A stretch of 64,000 nt of DNA from Mesorhizobium sp. M7A.F.Ca.US.008.03.1.1 (GTDB taxonomy: Bacteria; Pseudomonadota; Alphaproteobacteria; Rhizobiales; Rhizobiaceae). Both the position numbers and the translations under genes were made by a program. The notes under the pieces are model-generated. The model made no database searches. It saw only the letters and a list, made by a program, of their open reading frames with translations, and had not been told where the DNA came from. Shown one piece after another: positions 1 to 8,665 of the stretch. Every line of letters starts with the position of its first letter. The stretch's first letter is position 1. The DNA lies in NCBI RefSeq assembly GCF_003997495.1, contig NZ_RZRU01000013.1:101556-165555 (forward strand), given 5' to 3'.

Positions 1-269
1 TTGAGCAGTTGTTTCTGCAATTCGTCGGTTCCCATCGCGAAAATCATGACGCGGCAGCCGGGCCGGCCATCCGGTGTGGCCGATGGCGGCAGGTCGAGAT
101 CGATTGCCGCTTCGCAGCCGCAACCGATCACCGAGGTGGCGAAGCCGGTCATCGTGACCGCCGCCTGGCGAGCCCATTTCCGGCTCGGAGCGGTGATGAC
201 GATGGCGGTTGCGCGCATGCCGAAGGCTTCGGCGAAGGTATCGTCGATCGTTACCCCATTGACGCTCAT
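1..269 (-). CDS. fhcD: Formylmethanofuran:H4MPT formyltransferase, subunit FhcD (partial)
   Basis: Only the N-terminal 89 codons are present; the gene runs off the left edge. The start reads MSVNGVTIDDTFAEAFGMRA, which is the highly conserved N-terminus of formylmethanofuran:tetrahydromethanopterin formyltransferase (Ftr/FhcD). In methylotrophs FhcD is part of the FhcABCD complex, which moves the formyl group from formyl-H4MPT to methanofuran and then hydrolyses it to formate. The ATG overlaps the fhcA stop in an ATGA junction, so the two are translationally coupled. By the usual gene order fhcC should follow downstream, outside the window. The call is firm despite the truncation. Confidence 0.95.
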   Translation of the reverse strand, partial: MSVNGVTIDDTFAEAFGMRATAIVITAPSRKWARQAAVTMTGFATSVIGCGCEAAIDLDLPPSATPDGRPGCRVMIFAMGTDELQKQLL

Positions 270-1897
270 GTTCGGCATGGCACCTCGCCGAATGGCTGTT
301 CGCGCGCAATCGCGGAATCCGGAAAATTGAACCAGTCCAGCGACAGGCCGTAGCGCTGCTGGTGATACTCCTCGAGCCGTCGCACCATTGCCTTGTCGAC
401 AGGTGGCTTGAGCCTCAATGCCTTGCCCCAGCGGTAATGGACGATTTCCCCGTCTTGCACGACGAGATCGCCATCCTTGAAAACATACGCCGCCCGTCCG
501 AGCATTTTCGCGATACTGCGGTCCCTGCGGTAGATAGCGATGTCTGCTGTTGCGCCGGCGCCGAGATGGCCTCGATCCGTCAAGCCGAGCAGCTTGGCTG
601 GCGCCGCGCGCGTCATGATGGCGATTTCCTCGAACGTGTATTCGCGGTCAATTGCGGCCAGGGTAGAGAGCGCCAGGGCGGATCGTGAAAGTCCGGCGGT
701 CATTTCGGTGCGCGCTTCCCGGCTCATCAGCAGTTCGAACAGCGCCGGATAAGCGGTAAAAGGTGCACCGTTGGGATGATCGGTGGTGAAGAATACACGC
801 CAGGGATCGTCGATCAGGAGAAAAAGCTCGAGCCCGATCGCCCACTGCATCGTGCCGTAGAAGTCCTTGCCATAGCTGTAGGGCACAATGCCGCCGCCAT
901 TGCCGTCACCATCATGAATGACGGTCTTTTTCGGGTGCGCGCTGCCACGCGCCGAAAACTGCCGCATGACGTCGGAGGAGACCGTGACCGTCTGGCCGAA
1001 CATTACCTGGCCGATATCGATGGTGACTTCCGGTGTCGCGTTGACCAGTTCGGCAAGCCGTGCGGCGGCGGAAGAAAACCCGCGTTTTCCCTCGGTGCCA
1101 TAGCCATAGAACTGGAGGTGGGCCAGGTGCAGCGGCAGCCCATCCGCCGCTGCAATCGTCGCAGCCGCCGTATCCGCCGATCCGGGGCTGCCCAGATTGT
1201 TGCAATGGACGTGCAAAGGATGCGGCAGGCCAAGACTGTCGACGGCGGCCTGCAGCGTCTTGACGATCTTGCGCGAACTGACGCCATAGGAAGGCACGAC
1301 ATCGTCCAGCGAGAAGGTGCGGACGTTCTCCTTGAAGGCGGCCGCCGCACCGGCGTTGATCACCTTGACCCCAAGCGCCCGCGTCGAAGCCACCGTCCAG
1401 GCGACATAGTCCTCGATCATCGTCCGGGGGGCGTCGTCGCGGATCATCGACAACAGGAAATCGTCATTGCCGAGAATGGCGAGGGTCGCTTTGTCGATGA
1501 TCGGGATGTCAGCCAGTTCGAGATGCGTGTGAAGCGCCGCTCCCGGCGACATCGCCGGCTCGACGACCGTCGTAAAGCCCATCTTTGCGTAGAGGCAGCC
1601 GGTCTGGAACGTCGACCAGCCGGCATTGGAGAGCGGCGTCGTTGCTGGCCTCACCTGATGGGCGGCATGCTGTTCGGGCAAGAGCAGCCGCGCGGTGTTC
1701 ACATTGCCGCCACCGATGTGGGAGTGGATGTCGATGGCGCCAGCCATCACGATGCAGCCGCTGGCTTCGATGGTCCGGTCGGCCGCCCCTCCCGCCGGCG
1801 CCGGAACGATCTTGTCGTCCTTGATCCAGAGGTCGCCTTTGCCGAGACGGCCGTTGACGGGGTCGATGATGTCGCCGCCGGCGATTTTCGTCAGCAT
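266..1897 (-). CDS. fhcA: Formyltransferase/hydrolase complex subunit A (FhcA)
   Basis: 543 residues, start MLTKIAGGDIIDP. It belongs to the amidohydrolase-fold FwdA/FmdA family, and the metal-binding motif DIHSHIGGGN lies near residues 65-75. FhcA hydrolyses formylmethanofuran to formate in the bacterial Fhc complex, which lacks the redox centres of the archaeal enzyme. The frame stays open upstream to about position 2296, but the conserved N-terminus and a 7-bp overlap with the fhcB stop fix the start at 1897. It lies in an fhcB-fhcA-fhcD operon with overlapping stop and start codons at both joins. Length agrees with the family. Confidence 0.95.
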   Translation of the reverse strand: MLTKIAGGDIIDPVNGRLGKGDLWIKDDKIVPAPAGGAADRTIEASGCIVMAGAIDIHSHIGGGNVNTARLLLPEQHAAHQVRPATTPLSNAGWSTFQTGCLYAKMGFTTVVEPAMSPGAALHTHLELADIPIIDKATLAILGNDDFLLSMIRDDAPRTMIEDYVAWTVASTRALGVKVINAGAAAAFKENVRTFSLDDVVPSYGVSSRKIVKTLQAAVDSLGLPHPLHVHCNNLGSPGSADTAAATIAAADGLPLHLAHLQFYGYGTEGKRGFSSAAARLAELVNATPEVTIDIGQVMFGQTVTVSSDVMRQFSARGSAHPKKTVIHDGDGNGGGIVPYSYGKDFYGTMQWAIGLELFLLIDDPWRVFFTTDHPNGAPFTAYPALFELLMSREARTEMTAGLSRSALALSTLAAIDREYTFEEIAIMTRAAPAKLLGLTDRGHLGAGATADIAIYRRDRSIAKMLGRAAYVFKDGDLVVQDGEIVHYRWGKALRLKPPVDKAMVRRLEEYHQQRYGLSLDWFNFPDSAIAREQPFGEVPCRT

Positions 1898-2979
1898 GGC
1901 AGTGCCTCGGCGAAAGCGTGGGTAGCGATCAGGCGGATGATCGTCGCGGCGGAGGGCAATTGCGAGGCCGCTTGCGCATCGATCGACCTGAGCGAGCCCG
2001 TGCGGCTGGAGTAGACAACCGCATCGTGATCGAGCCCAGCTTCGCCGATGGCGATGGTGACTGCGGCGCCGGCAACCGGCTTTTCCGTTTTCGTCAGCAC
2101 AATCAGCGCCATGCGTGCCCTTTTTTTCTGCGGTTGGGCCGTTGCGGCGGAGATCCGCAGGTGTAGGTCGGCTTCGCCGGCAGCGATCATGCGCGCCACA
2201 TCGCAGCGCCAGGGATCGAATTCCGGGAAGCCGCGCGCAAAGCCGGTGCGCAGCGGAAAACCTGTCATCCAGGCCGAGGCGAGCGTGCTTCCCCACCCGT
2301 TTTCGTTCGCCGGCAGATGGAGGCCGGATGCGCGCGATTTGCGATTGAGATCGGCGATCAGTCCTTGCAGCATCTCCAATGCCAGGCCTTCGGCGGCGTG
2401 GCCTGAAAACAGGAACACGGGAAAATGCGCGGCCGCCAGAGCTTTGGCGAAATCATTGAAATTCGACACCGGTTGCGATGTACGCTGCCCTTTGTACTGT
2501 GCCCTCAGTGCCGCCAGCGTGGCGGCGAGGCTAGCTTGGCCACAGGAAAGTCGCGTTGCCTTGCGCCCGTCGTTCAGCGGCGGCACAGACATCCCGTCTG
2601 GGCCTACCACGAAGAACGCGCGCTGGTTCCCGGTCGAGAGGTCGGGAACCGTCCCAGCGAGTTCGCCAACAAGACCATGCTGGATCCGCGGGAGCTCGCC
2701 CACGATCACCACGACATCGGCACGCCGGCGCGTCTCACCGGGGGCGACGGTCATTGCCCCCTTGTCCGTAAAAAGCGCGGTCTCTCGGGCAAGTGCCGCG
2801 CCATCGGCATGGTCGTATGCCGCGCCAGCCCGCTCAGCCAGCGCGATCGCCGCCCTCGTGCCGTCTATATCCGTATCAAAGCTGAGAACCGGGCACCGAC
2901 TTGACGACAATAGCGACGCGGCATGCGCAGCCGCGTGCTCAATCAGCACTTCCCGGTTGCCGATCCAAGCAACCGCCAT
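1891..2979 (-). CDS. fhcB: Formyltransferase/hydrolase complex subunit B (FhcB)
   Basis: 362 residues beginning MAVAWIGNREVLIEHAAAHA. It resembles FwdB/FmdB, the molybdopterin-binding subunit of archaeal formylmethanofuran dehydrogenase. The bacterial version is shorter and, from knowledge of the family, is a structural partner of FhcA without metal redox chemistry. It is the first fhc gene in transcription order; a 111-bp gap separates it from the upstream gene at 3091-3471 on the same strand. That gap (2980-3090) is the most likely place for an fhc promoter or is just an operon spacer; I see no convincing consensus promoter in it. Confidence 0.9.
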   Translation of the reverse strand: MAVAWIGNREVLIEHAAAHAASLLSSSRCPVLSFDTDIDGTRAAIALAERAGAAYDHADGAALARETALFTDKGAMTVAPGETRRRADVVVIVGELPRIQHGLVGELAGTVPDLSTGNQRAFFVVGPDGMSVPPLNDGRKATRLSCGQASLAATLAALRAQYKGQRTSQPVSNFNDFAKALAAAHFPVFLFSGHAAEGLALEMLQGLIADLNRKSRASGLHLPANENGWGSTLASAWMTGFPLRTGFARGFPEFDPWRCDVARMIAAGEADLHLRISAATAQPQKKRARMALIVLTKTEKPVAGAAVTIAIGEAGLDHDAVVYSSRTGSLRSIDAQAASQLPSAATIIRLIATHAFAEALPC

Positions 2980-3090
2980 TCGCTAGACTACTTTCTGGTG
3001 CCAGCCCGATCCTAGACGAAACTGGATTGGCCGTGAACCCCACCTTGCAGCGGACAGCGAATGTTTTCATACGGTCAACAAATTGCGACC

Positions 3091-3471
3091 CTAGTCATAT
3101 TTGACGTAAGCGAAGCGTTGGTCGGTCAGCGGAGTGCCTTCCAGCGCCCCGCCTTCCTTGGACGGCTGCCACTGGACAACATCCTCGATCTTTTTCGCCA
3201 ACTCGAAATCCTTGTCGGTAATGCCTTTCGCCGCGTGGTTCATCAGGCGCACCTCGACCCAGGCATAGGAGGCGGTGATATCGGGATGGTGCCACGCCGC
3301 CTCGGCGAGATGGCCAACAGTGTTGATGACCATGAGCGTCGATTTCCAGCTATGGGTCTTGTATTTGCGCCGGATCCAGCCGTTTTCATAACGCCATTTC
3401 GGCAGCTCCTTCTCAAGCCGGTCGGCGATCTCGGCTTCCGAATAGACCTTTTCCTTGACTGTCTCGTTCAT
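3091..3471 (-). CDS. pcd: Pterin-4a-carbinolamine dehydratase-like protein
   Basis: 126 residues from ATG 3471, chosen because GGAGG sits about 6 bases upstream and the family length is 95-125; a longer in-frame start at 3552 adds a low-complexity tail. The family motif HHPD is at residues 61-64. Homologues dehydrate 4a-hydroxytetrahydrobiopterin; in methylotroph H4MPT clusters the same family sits beside cofactor genes, so a role in pterin handling during H4MPT synthesis or turnover is inferred. It shares a divergent promoter region (3472-3627) with mptG. Confidence 0.85.
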   Translation of the reverse strand: MNETVKEKVYSEAEIADRLEKELPKWRYENGWIRRKYKTHSWKSTLMVINTVGHLAEAAWHHPDITASYAWVEVRLMNHAAKGITDKDFELAKKIEDVVQWQPSKEGGALEGTPLTDQRFAYVKYD

Positions 3472-3590
3472 CTCGACCTCCGCGAATTGCTCGGTCTGTC
3501 TACGCGCCGGAGCCGGCAAACACGTGGATGCATTCTCTTTGGCTTGCCCCATCGACGAAAACAGTTATCATGGTACCGGGCACCTAAACT

Positions 3591-3612
3591 TCCATGATGC
3601 ATCCATGATGCA
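3591..3612. repeat. Two perfect tandem 11-bp repeats upstream of mptG
   Basis: TCCATGATGCA occurs twice head to tail (3591-3601 and 3602-3612), ending 15 bases before the mptG ATG, inside the divergent pcd/mptG intergenic region. The 11-bp period is about one helical turn, so this could be an operator; slippage of a simple repeat is the alternative. Confidence 0.6.
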
Positions 3613-3627
3613 CCCATCGGGGGGCAG

Positions 3628-4599
3628 ATGTCGAATTCTGTTACCATACGAGTGCCCGCTCGCCTGCACCTTGGCTTCCTTGATCTTAATGGCGATGCCG
3701 GACGGCGGTTCGGCAGCGTCGGGCTTCCATTGAGCGAACCCGAAACCGTCGTCACCCTGTCGCGGTCCGGCGAGACCATCGTCGAAGGCTCCGAGAGCGC
3801 CCGCGCCAGCGAGCATCTGTCGACGCTCTGCGGGCATCTCGGCATTCGCGGCCAGCACCATCTGGTGGTCGAGCAATCGATCCCCAGTCATGCGGGTCTG
3901 GGGTCCGGGACGCAGATCGCCCTTGCCGTCGCCTCGGCATTGCGCACTCTCCATAATTTGCCTCTGGATATCGTCGGCGACGCGAGCCTGCTCGAGCGGG
4001 GCGGCCGATCCGGCATCGGCATCGCAAGTTTCGAAGATGGCGGCGTCATAGTCGACGCCGGCAAGAACGACCGCGGCGGAACGCCTCCGGTCGTCGCGCG
4101 GCTGCCGTTTCCGGAAGAGTGGCGCGTCATCCTCATCCTCGACCATTCCGGGCATGGACTGCATGGCGCTGCCGAGGTCGCGGCGTTTCGTTCGCTGCCG
4201 CCATTCCCAACGGCAGGCAGTGGGGAGATCTGCCGGAGGGTGCTGATGGGCATTATGCCGGCTTTGGTCGAGCGGGACCTTCCGGCATTCGGCGCCGCCG
4301 TCACCGCGATACAGATGCTGATCGGCAGCCATTTCGCCCCGGCGCAGGGCGGCGTGTTCACCTCGAAGCGGGTCGAGATGGCGGCCCACTGTCTCAATGA
4401 AGCAGGCGCCGTCGGCATCGGCCAGAGTTCCTGGGGGCCGACAGGTTTTGCGTTCGCGCCATCGCAGGACGCCGCACTCAAGTTCGTCGACGCGGTTCGG
4501 AAGACGACAGTTGAAGACGGCCTTGAGATCAAGATCGTCAAGGGCAGGAACTCCGGCGCGAAGATCAGCTCAACCAGGCTGAATCTCGTCGGCAGCTGA
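3628..4599 (+). CDS. mptG: Beta-ribofuranosylaminobenzene 5'-phosphate synthase
   Basis: 323 residues of the GHMP kinase superfamily. The N-terminus reads IRVPARLHLGFLDLNGDAGR and the glycine-rich phosphate motif PSHAGLGSG is at residues 86-94. RFAP synthase condenses PRPP with 4-hydroxybenzoate or 4-aminobenzoate in the first committed step that attaches the arylamine unit of methanopterin. The ATG at 3628 follows a GGGGG stretch. It heads the plus-strand run mptG-mtdB-ATP-grasp-mch-RimK-like-CitG-like-fae. Length and motifs fit the methylotroph enzyme well. Confidence 0.92.
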   Translation: MSNSVTIRVPARLHLGFLDLNGDAGRRFGSVGLPLSEPETVVTLSRSGETIVEGSESARASEHLSTLCGHLGIRGQHHLVVEQSIPSHAGLGSGTQIALAVASALRTLHNLPLDIVGDASLLERGGRSGIGIASFEDGGVIVDAGKNDRGGTPPVVARLPFPEEWRVILILDHSGHGLHGAAEVAAFRSLPPFPTAGSGEICRRVLMGIMPALVERDLPAFGAAVTAIQMLIGSHFAPAQGGVFTSKRVEMAAHCLNEAGAVGIGQSSWGPTGFAFAPSQDAALKFVDAVRKTTVEDGLEIKIVKGRNSGAKISSTRLNLVGS

Positions 4600-4628
4600 C
4601 GCTTCAGTTTCAGGCAGAAAGGCAAGAA

Positions 4629-5522
4629 ATGGCCCGCAAACACATCCTGCATATGCTGACACCGTTGAAGCAGATGAGCCCCTTCGACGTGAACATGGCG
4701 CTCGACGCAGGTTTCGACGCCGTCGTTCCCTATGTCGATGTAGGCCTCGCCGAAGTGACAGGACTGGTCCAGGACGCGATCTTTTCGCGCCCGCCGGATG
4801 CGGGTGTCGACACCGGCATCTTCATCGCCGGGAAGGATGCCTCGTTGGCGCTCGACATGTTCGACGCCGCGAAGAAGGCGATGGTGCCGCCTTTCCAGGT
4901 TTCGGTATTTGCCGATCCGGCCGGCTCGTTCACCACGGCCGCGGCGATGGTGGCCAAGGTCGAAAAGGCGCTGGAGAAGAAATTCCAGCGTGCGCTCAGG
5001 GATACGAGGGTGGCTGTTTTCGGCGCCACCGGCGTCGTCGGCTTCTGCACCGCCGTCATCGCGGCAGGGGAAGGCGCCCGGGTCACACTTGTCGGCCATG
5101 ACGGCATCGAAAGGGTCAAGCAGATCGCGGCCGAGATCGAAAGCAGGTTCAACATCATCGTCGATGCCGCTGACGGATCGAGCGACGCCCGCAAGACAAA
5201 GCTGGTCGAGGCGAACGAAATTATCCTGGCTTGCGCCAAAGCTGGCGTCCAGGTGGTCTCCAAAGCCCAATTGAAAGGCAATGGCCTGCTTATTGCGGCC
5301 GACGTCAATGCCGTTCCCCCGGCCGGTATCGAAGGATTGGCCGTCAATGCCAATGGCGATCCACTCGAAGCGGCAAAAGCTGTCGGCATTGGTCCGCTTG
5401 CCATCGGCAATGTCAAATATAAGGTAGAATTCGGTCTCTTCAAAAGAATGATCGAATCCGAAAAGACGATCACGCTCGATTTTCAGGAAGCGTTTTCCCT
5501 TGCACGCGAGATTGCCAAGTAA
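4629..5522 (+). CDS. mtdB: NAD(P)-dependent methylene-H4MPT dehydrogenase
   Basis: 297 residues. It oxidises methylene-H4MPT to methenyl-H4MPT, the step after formaldehyde condensation. The start MARKHILHMLTPLKQMSPFDVNMALDAGFD is typical of MtdA/MtdB (written here only to identify the N-terminus), and the dinucleotide motif VAVFGATGVVG is at residues 128-138. Linkage to mptG, mch and fae favours the H4MPT-specific MtdB over the folate-linked MtdA. It lies 29 bases after mptG with AAAGG upstream of the ATG. The downstream ATP-grasp gene overlaps its 3' end. Confidence 0.93.
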   Translation: MARKHILHMLTPLKQMSPFDVNMALDAGFDAVVPYVDVGLAEVTGLVQDAIFSRPPDAGVDTGIFIAGKDASLALDMFDAAKKAMVPPFQVSVFADPAGSFTTAAAMVAKVEKALEKKFQRALRDTRVAVFGATGVVGFCTAVIAAGEGARVTLVGHDGIERVKQIAAEIESRFNIIVDAADGSSDARKTKLVEANEIILACAKAGVQVVSKAQLKGNGLLIAADVNAVPPAGIEGLAVNANGDPLEAAKAVGIGPLAIGNVKYKVEFGLFKRMIESEKTITLDFQEAFSLAREIAK

Positions 5523-6630
5523 CGCCGGATCTCTTTTGATCGCGGCAATTTCAGGCCGGGCGCTGGCCGCCGCCGCGCGTCGCGCCGGCTATCGTCCGCT
5601 GGTCGCCGATTTCTTTTGCGATACGGACACCGTCGCGCTCGCAGAACGCGCGACGATATTGCCAGGCGACCTGCAAGGGGGCATCGACGGCGAGCGCATC
5701 ATCGACGCGCTTCGGCGATTGGCTGGCGACGACCTGCCGGTCGCCATTATCCTGGGCTCAGGGTTTGAGCGGATGCCTGAGACCGTGGACAAGATCGCGC
5801 GACGCTTTCCGCTCGCAGGCAATGGCGGCGGCGCGATCCGCAGAATCAAGGATCCGCAGTTGCTGGCCGATGATTGCGCCGAACTCGGCATCCCGCATCC
5901 GCAACTGCGATGGGACCAGCCGCCTGATCCCGAGAACTGGGTGGTAAAGACAGCGGGCGGCGCCGGCGGCGGGCACGTCAGACGAGCAGCCGGAGAAAGC
6001 CCGACCGCCGGCCGCTATTTCCAGCGCTTCGTCGCCGGACGCAGCGTCTCGGCCCTGTTCGTCGGCAATGGCCAAACCGCGCACGTCGTGGGCTTCAGCC
6101 AACAATGGACGTCCCCCTCCCCGAAAGCGCCCTATCGGTACGGCGGCGCCGTGCGGTTGAGACGCTTCGATCGCAGACAGGCGGCGGTCATCGGCGGTTG
6201 GCTCTCAAGTCTGACGCGGCGCGCCGGCCTGGTTGGATTGTGCAGCGCCGATCTCATCCGCGGGCCGGATGGCTACAAGTTCATCGAGATCAATCCGCGG
6301 CCGGGCGCCACCCTCGACATTTTCGACGATGTCGACGCGCCATTGATCGAAGCGCATTTGCGCGCCGCGACGGGCCAGGTCTTCCGCTTGCCGCGCTTCG
6401 TCGATTCGATGGCGTCGATGGTGACCTACGCCGCGACGCCAATCACTCACTTTCCGTCGGTTGCCTGGCCTGAATGGACAGCGGACCAACAGTCGGCCGG
6501 CACCCGTCTGATTGCCGGCGACCCTGTCTGCACGGTCTTCGCGCGCGGCCCGAGCGCCCAATCGACCAAGCGGCTTATCAAGGGACAAGCCAATCAATTG
6601 CAACTCCAATGGGAAGGAGACCGGACATGA
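5500..6630 (+). CDS. ATP-grasp family protein of the H4MPT/methanofuran cluster
   Basis: 376 residues if the TTG at 5500 is used; this overlaps mtdB by 23 bases and has AGGAAG about 10 bases upstream. A start slightly downstream is possible because the first conserved segment begins near SNAGSLLIAAISGRALA. The ATP-grasp core is visible: KTAGGAGGGHVRR near the middle and the Mg-binding end FIEINPRPGATLDIF. It is a conserved neighbour of mch in methylotrophs. From family logic it is a carboxylate-amine ligase acting in H4MPT or methanofuran side-chain assembly; the substrate is not known to me. It overlaps mch by 4 bases (ATGA). Confidence 0.75.
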   Translation: MHARLPSNAGSLLIAAISGRALAAAARRAGYRPLVADFFCDTDTVALAERATILPGDLQGGIDGERIIDALRRLAGDDLPVAIILGSGFERMPETVDKIARRFPLAGNGGGAIRRIKDPQLLADDCAELGIPHPQLRWDQPPDPENWVVKTAGGAGGGHVRRAAGESPTAGRYFQRFVAGRSVSALFVGNGQTAHVVGFSQQWTSPSPKAPYRYGGAVRLRRFDRRQAAVIGGWLSSLTRRAGLVGLCSADLIRGPDGYKFIEINPRPGATLDIFDDVDAPLIEAHLRAATGQVFRLPRFVDSMASMVTYAATPITHFPSVAWPEWTADQQSAGTRLIAGDPVCTVFARGPSAQSTKRLIKGQANQLQLQWEGDRT

Positions 6631-7583
6631 AAGACGGTTCGGCATTCCTGAACGACAATGCACAGCGCATCGTTGACGGCATGATTGGCGACGCCGAACG
6701 CCTGCGTATCGTCGTTTCCAGGGGACCATTGGGCGAGCGCCTGATCGATGCCGGCGCCAAGACCGTCGGCAGCGTCGAGGCCGGGATGCGCATGGCTGAG
6801 GCTGCGATGGGCGGTCTCGGCAGCGTTTCGGTTTTCATGGATCGCGCGTCCCAGCAATGGCCGTTCACCGTCGAAGCGCGATCTTCGCAGCCGGTGCTAG
6901 CCTGCCTGGGCAGCCAGTATGCGGGCTGGAACCTGTCTGGCCAGGACTATTTCGCCATGGGATCTGGGCCGGCGCGGGCACTCGCCCGGGTCGAACCGCT
7001 GTTCGAAACACTTTCCTATCGCGACATCGCATCGTCCGCGGTACTTATCCTGGAGACGGCCGAACCGCCTCCCCGCGCGATCGTTGAGAAAGTGGCCAAG
7101 GCAACCGGACTGGCGACGGAAAAGCTCACCTTTCTCTATGCGCCGACACAAAGCCTTGCCGGCGGCGTGCAGATCGTTGCGCGCGCGCTCGAGGTTGCCC
7201 TGCACAAGATCAACGATCTCAAATTCCCGCTGGAGAACGTTGTCGACGGCATCGGAACGGCGCCGATCCCCGCCCCCCATCCGGATTTCCTAACCGCGAT
7301 GGGCCGAACCAACGATGCCATCATCTATGGCGGCAGCGTCCAGCTCTTCGTGAAAGGATCCGCGAAAGAGGCTGGCAAACTTGCGGAAAAACTTCCCAGC
7401 AGCGCCTCACGGGACTACGGCCAACCCTTCGCCGAGATCTTCACGCGGTTCAAGGGCGATTTCTATGCCATCGACCCGCTGCTGTTCAGCCCGGCCGAAG
7501 TGATCGTGACAGCGATCGAAACCGGCGATACGTTTCGCGCCGGTCGGCGTGATCTGAAGATGCTCGAACGAAGTCTCGGCTAG
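6627..7583 (+). CDS. mch: Methenyl-H4MPT cyclohydrolase
   Basis: 318 residues from ATG 6627, which has GGAAGGAGA upstream and overlaps the previous stop as ATGA. Mch hydrolyses methenyl-H4MPT to N5-formyl-H4MPT, between MtdB and the Fhc complex. Recognisable family segments include GPLGERLIDAGAKTVGSVEAG near residue 30-50 and the C-terminal block TRFKGDFYAIDPLLFSPAEV. Length matches bacterial Mch. The frame is open further upstream to 6474, but that part is the shadow of the preceding gene. Confidence 0.95.
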   Translation: MKDGSAFLNDNAQRIVDGMIGDAERLRIVVSRGPLGERLIDAGAKTVGSVEAGMRMAEAAMGGLGSVSVFMDRASQQWPFTVEARSSQPVLACLGSQYAGWNLSGQDYFAMGSGPARALARVEPLFETLSYRDIASSAVLILETAEPPPRAIVEKVAKATGLATEKLTFLYAPTQSLAGGVQIVARALEVALHKINDLKFPLENVVDGIGTAPIPAPHPDFLTAMGRTNDAIIYGGSVQLFVKGSAKEAGKLAEKLPSSASRDYGQPFAEIFTRFKGDFYAIDPLLFSPAEVIVTAIETGDTFRAGRRDLKMLERSLG

Positions 7584-7586
7584 AGC

Positions 7587-7721
7587 ATGACGGTGCAAAG
7601 AGATTCGTCTGTCATTCGCCTGCCCGACGACCGCATTTCGTGCAGCCCCGCAGCGGACTCGGCGGTGACGGGGTGGAATCGCTCGCGACGCCGACATTCC
7701 CGTACCCGAGAGGCCACATGA
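7587..7721 (+). CDS. Possible 44-residue ORF between mch and the RimK-like gene
   Basis: An ATG 4 bases after the mch stop opens a 44-codon frame whose TGA overlaps the next gene's ATG (ATGA at 7718-7721), the same coupling used elsewhere in the operon. The peptide is Arg/Ser rich with no recognisable domain, and there is no good ribosome binding site. It may only be a translational coupling leader or chance. Confidence 0.2.
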   Translation: MTVQRDSSVIRLPDDRISCSPAADSAVTGWNRSRRRHSRTREAT

Positions 7722-8665
7722 TCCCTCGCATCCTGGTCGTCAGCGACAAAGTGGACACCGGCTCCAACGGCCTCGCGGCAGGGCTTGGTCGGCGGGGCGC
7801 CGCCGTTACAGCCGTGCCGCTGGCGGCCATCGCATTCGACACCGGCAGCCCGAGCGGACTTTCGATCCCCGGCTTCGGCGGCACGCTGCCCGACGCCGTG
7901 CTCGTCCGTTCGATTGCCGCCGGATCGTTCGAAGCGATTACCCGGCGCCTCGGCGTGCTGCACGCGTTAAGCAGACTGTCGGTTCCTGTGTGGAATTCCG
8001 CGCAGGCGATCGAGCGATGCGTCGACAAGTCGATGACGACATTCCTCTTGAAAAATGCCGGCCTGCCTACGCCACGCACCTTTGCCGTAGAAGGACTTGC
8101 CGTCGCCGAGGAGATCGCGGCGCAAGAGCTTACGCGGGGACCGCTGGTGCTGAAACCATTGTTCGGGGCGCAAGGCCGCGGGATAAAGCTGATCCGCACG
8201 CTCTCGGACCTGCCGCCCGCAGAAGAGGTGAACAGCGTCTACTACCTCCAGCAATATGTGTCGCGTGCCGGTCCGCCTTTCCGGGATTTCCGCGTCTTTG
8301 TCTGCGCCGGCGAGACCGTGGCGATGATGAGCCGCATCAGTGACGACTGGATCACGAACGTCAACCGGGGTGGCGTGCCTGAACAGGTTTCCGAACATGG
8401 CAAGGCGGAACTGGCGTCGCTGGCCGTCGCCGCGTCAGCCGCGGTTGGCGCGGATTTTGCCGGCGTGGACATCGTGCGGGCTGACGACGGCAATCTGTTC
8501 ATACTCGAAGTGAACAGCATGCCCGCCTGGTCGGGATTGCAATCGGTTGTCACCGTGAACATCGCCGAGGCAATCGCCGATGCCTTGCTGAAACTCCTGG
8601 CCGACCGCGCCGAAGCGGCCGCCGCGCCGCGGCCCTACCGTTTTGCCGCGCCTGCGAATTCGTGA
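7718..8665 (+). CDS. RimK-type ATP-grasp alpha-L-glutamate ligase
   Basis: 315 residues from ATG 7718 (GAGAGG upstream); a GTG at 7640 is an alternative that would add 26 residues. The sequence begins MIPRILVVSDKVDTGSNGLA and shows the RimK-like core: VLKPLFGAQGRGIKLI for nucleotide binding and FILEVNSMPAWSGLQ for Mg binding. RimK relatives include MptN and CofF, which add glutamate to tetrahydrosarcinapterin and F420. Here a glutamate ligase for the H4MPT or polyglutamyl methanofuran side chain is inferred. It overlaps the next gene by 4 bases (GTGA). Confidence 0.8.
   Translation: MIPRILVVSDKVDTGSNGLAAGLGRRGAAVTAVPLAAIAFDTGSPSGLSIPGFGGTLPDAVLVRSIAAGSFEAITRRLGVLHALSRLSVPVWNSAQAIERCVDKSMTTFLLKNAGLPTPRTFAVEGLAVAEEIAAQELTRGPLVLKPLFGAQGRGIKLIRTLSDLPPAEEVNSVYYLQQYVSRAGPPFRDFRVFVCAGETVAMMSRISDDWITNVNRGGVPEQVSEHGKAELASLAVAASAAVGADFAGVDIVRADDGNLFILEVNSMPAWSGLQSVVTVNIAEAIADALLKLLADRAEAAAAPRPYRFAAPANS

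Noticed and set aside
776..2014. A 412-codon plus-strand frame opposite fhcA
   Set aside because: Antisense to fhcA, Arg-rich, no family features.
3888..5270. A 460-codon minus-strand frame opposite mptG and mtdB
   Set aside because: It spans the gap between two confirmed genes with no family match, so it is a shadow.
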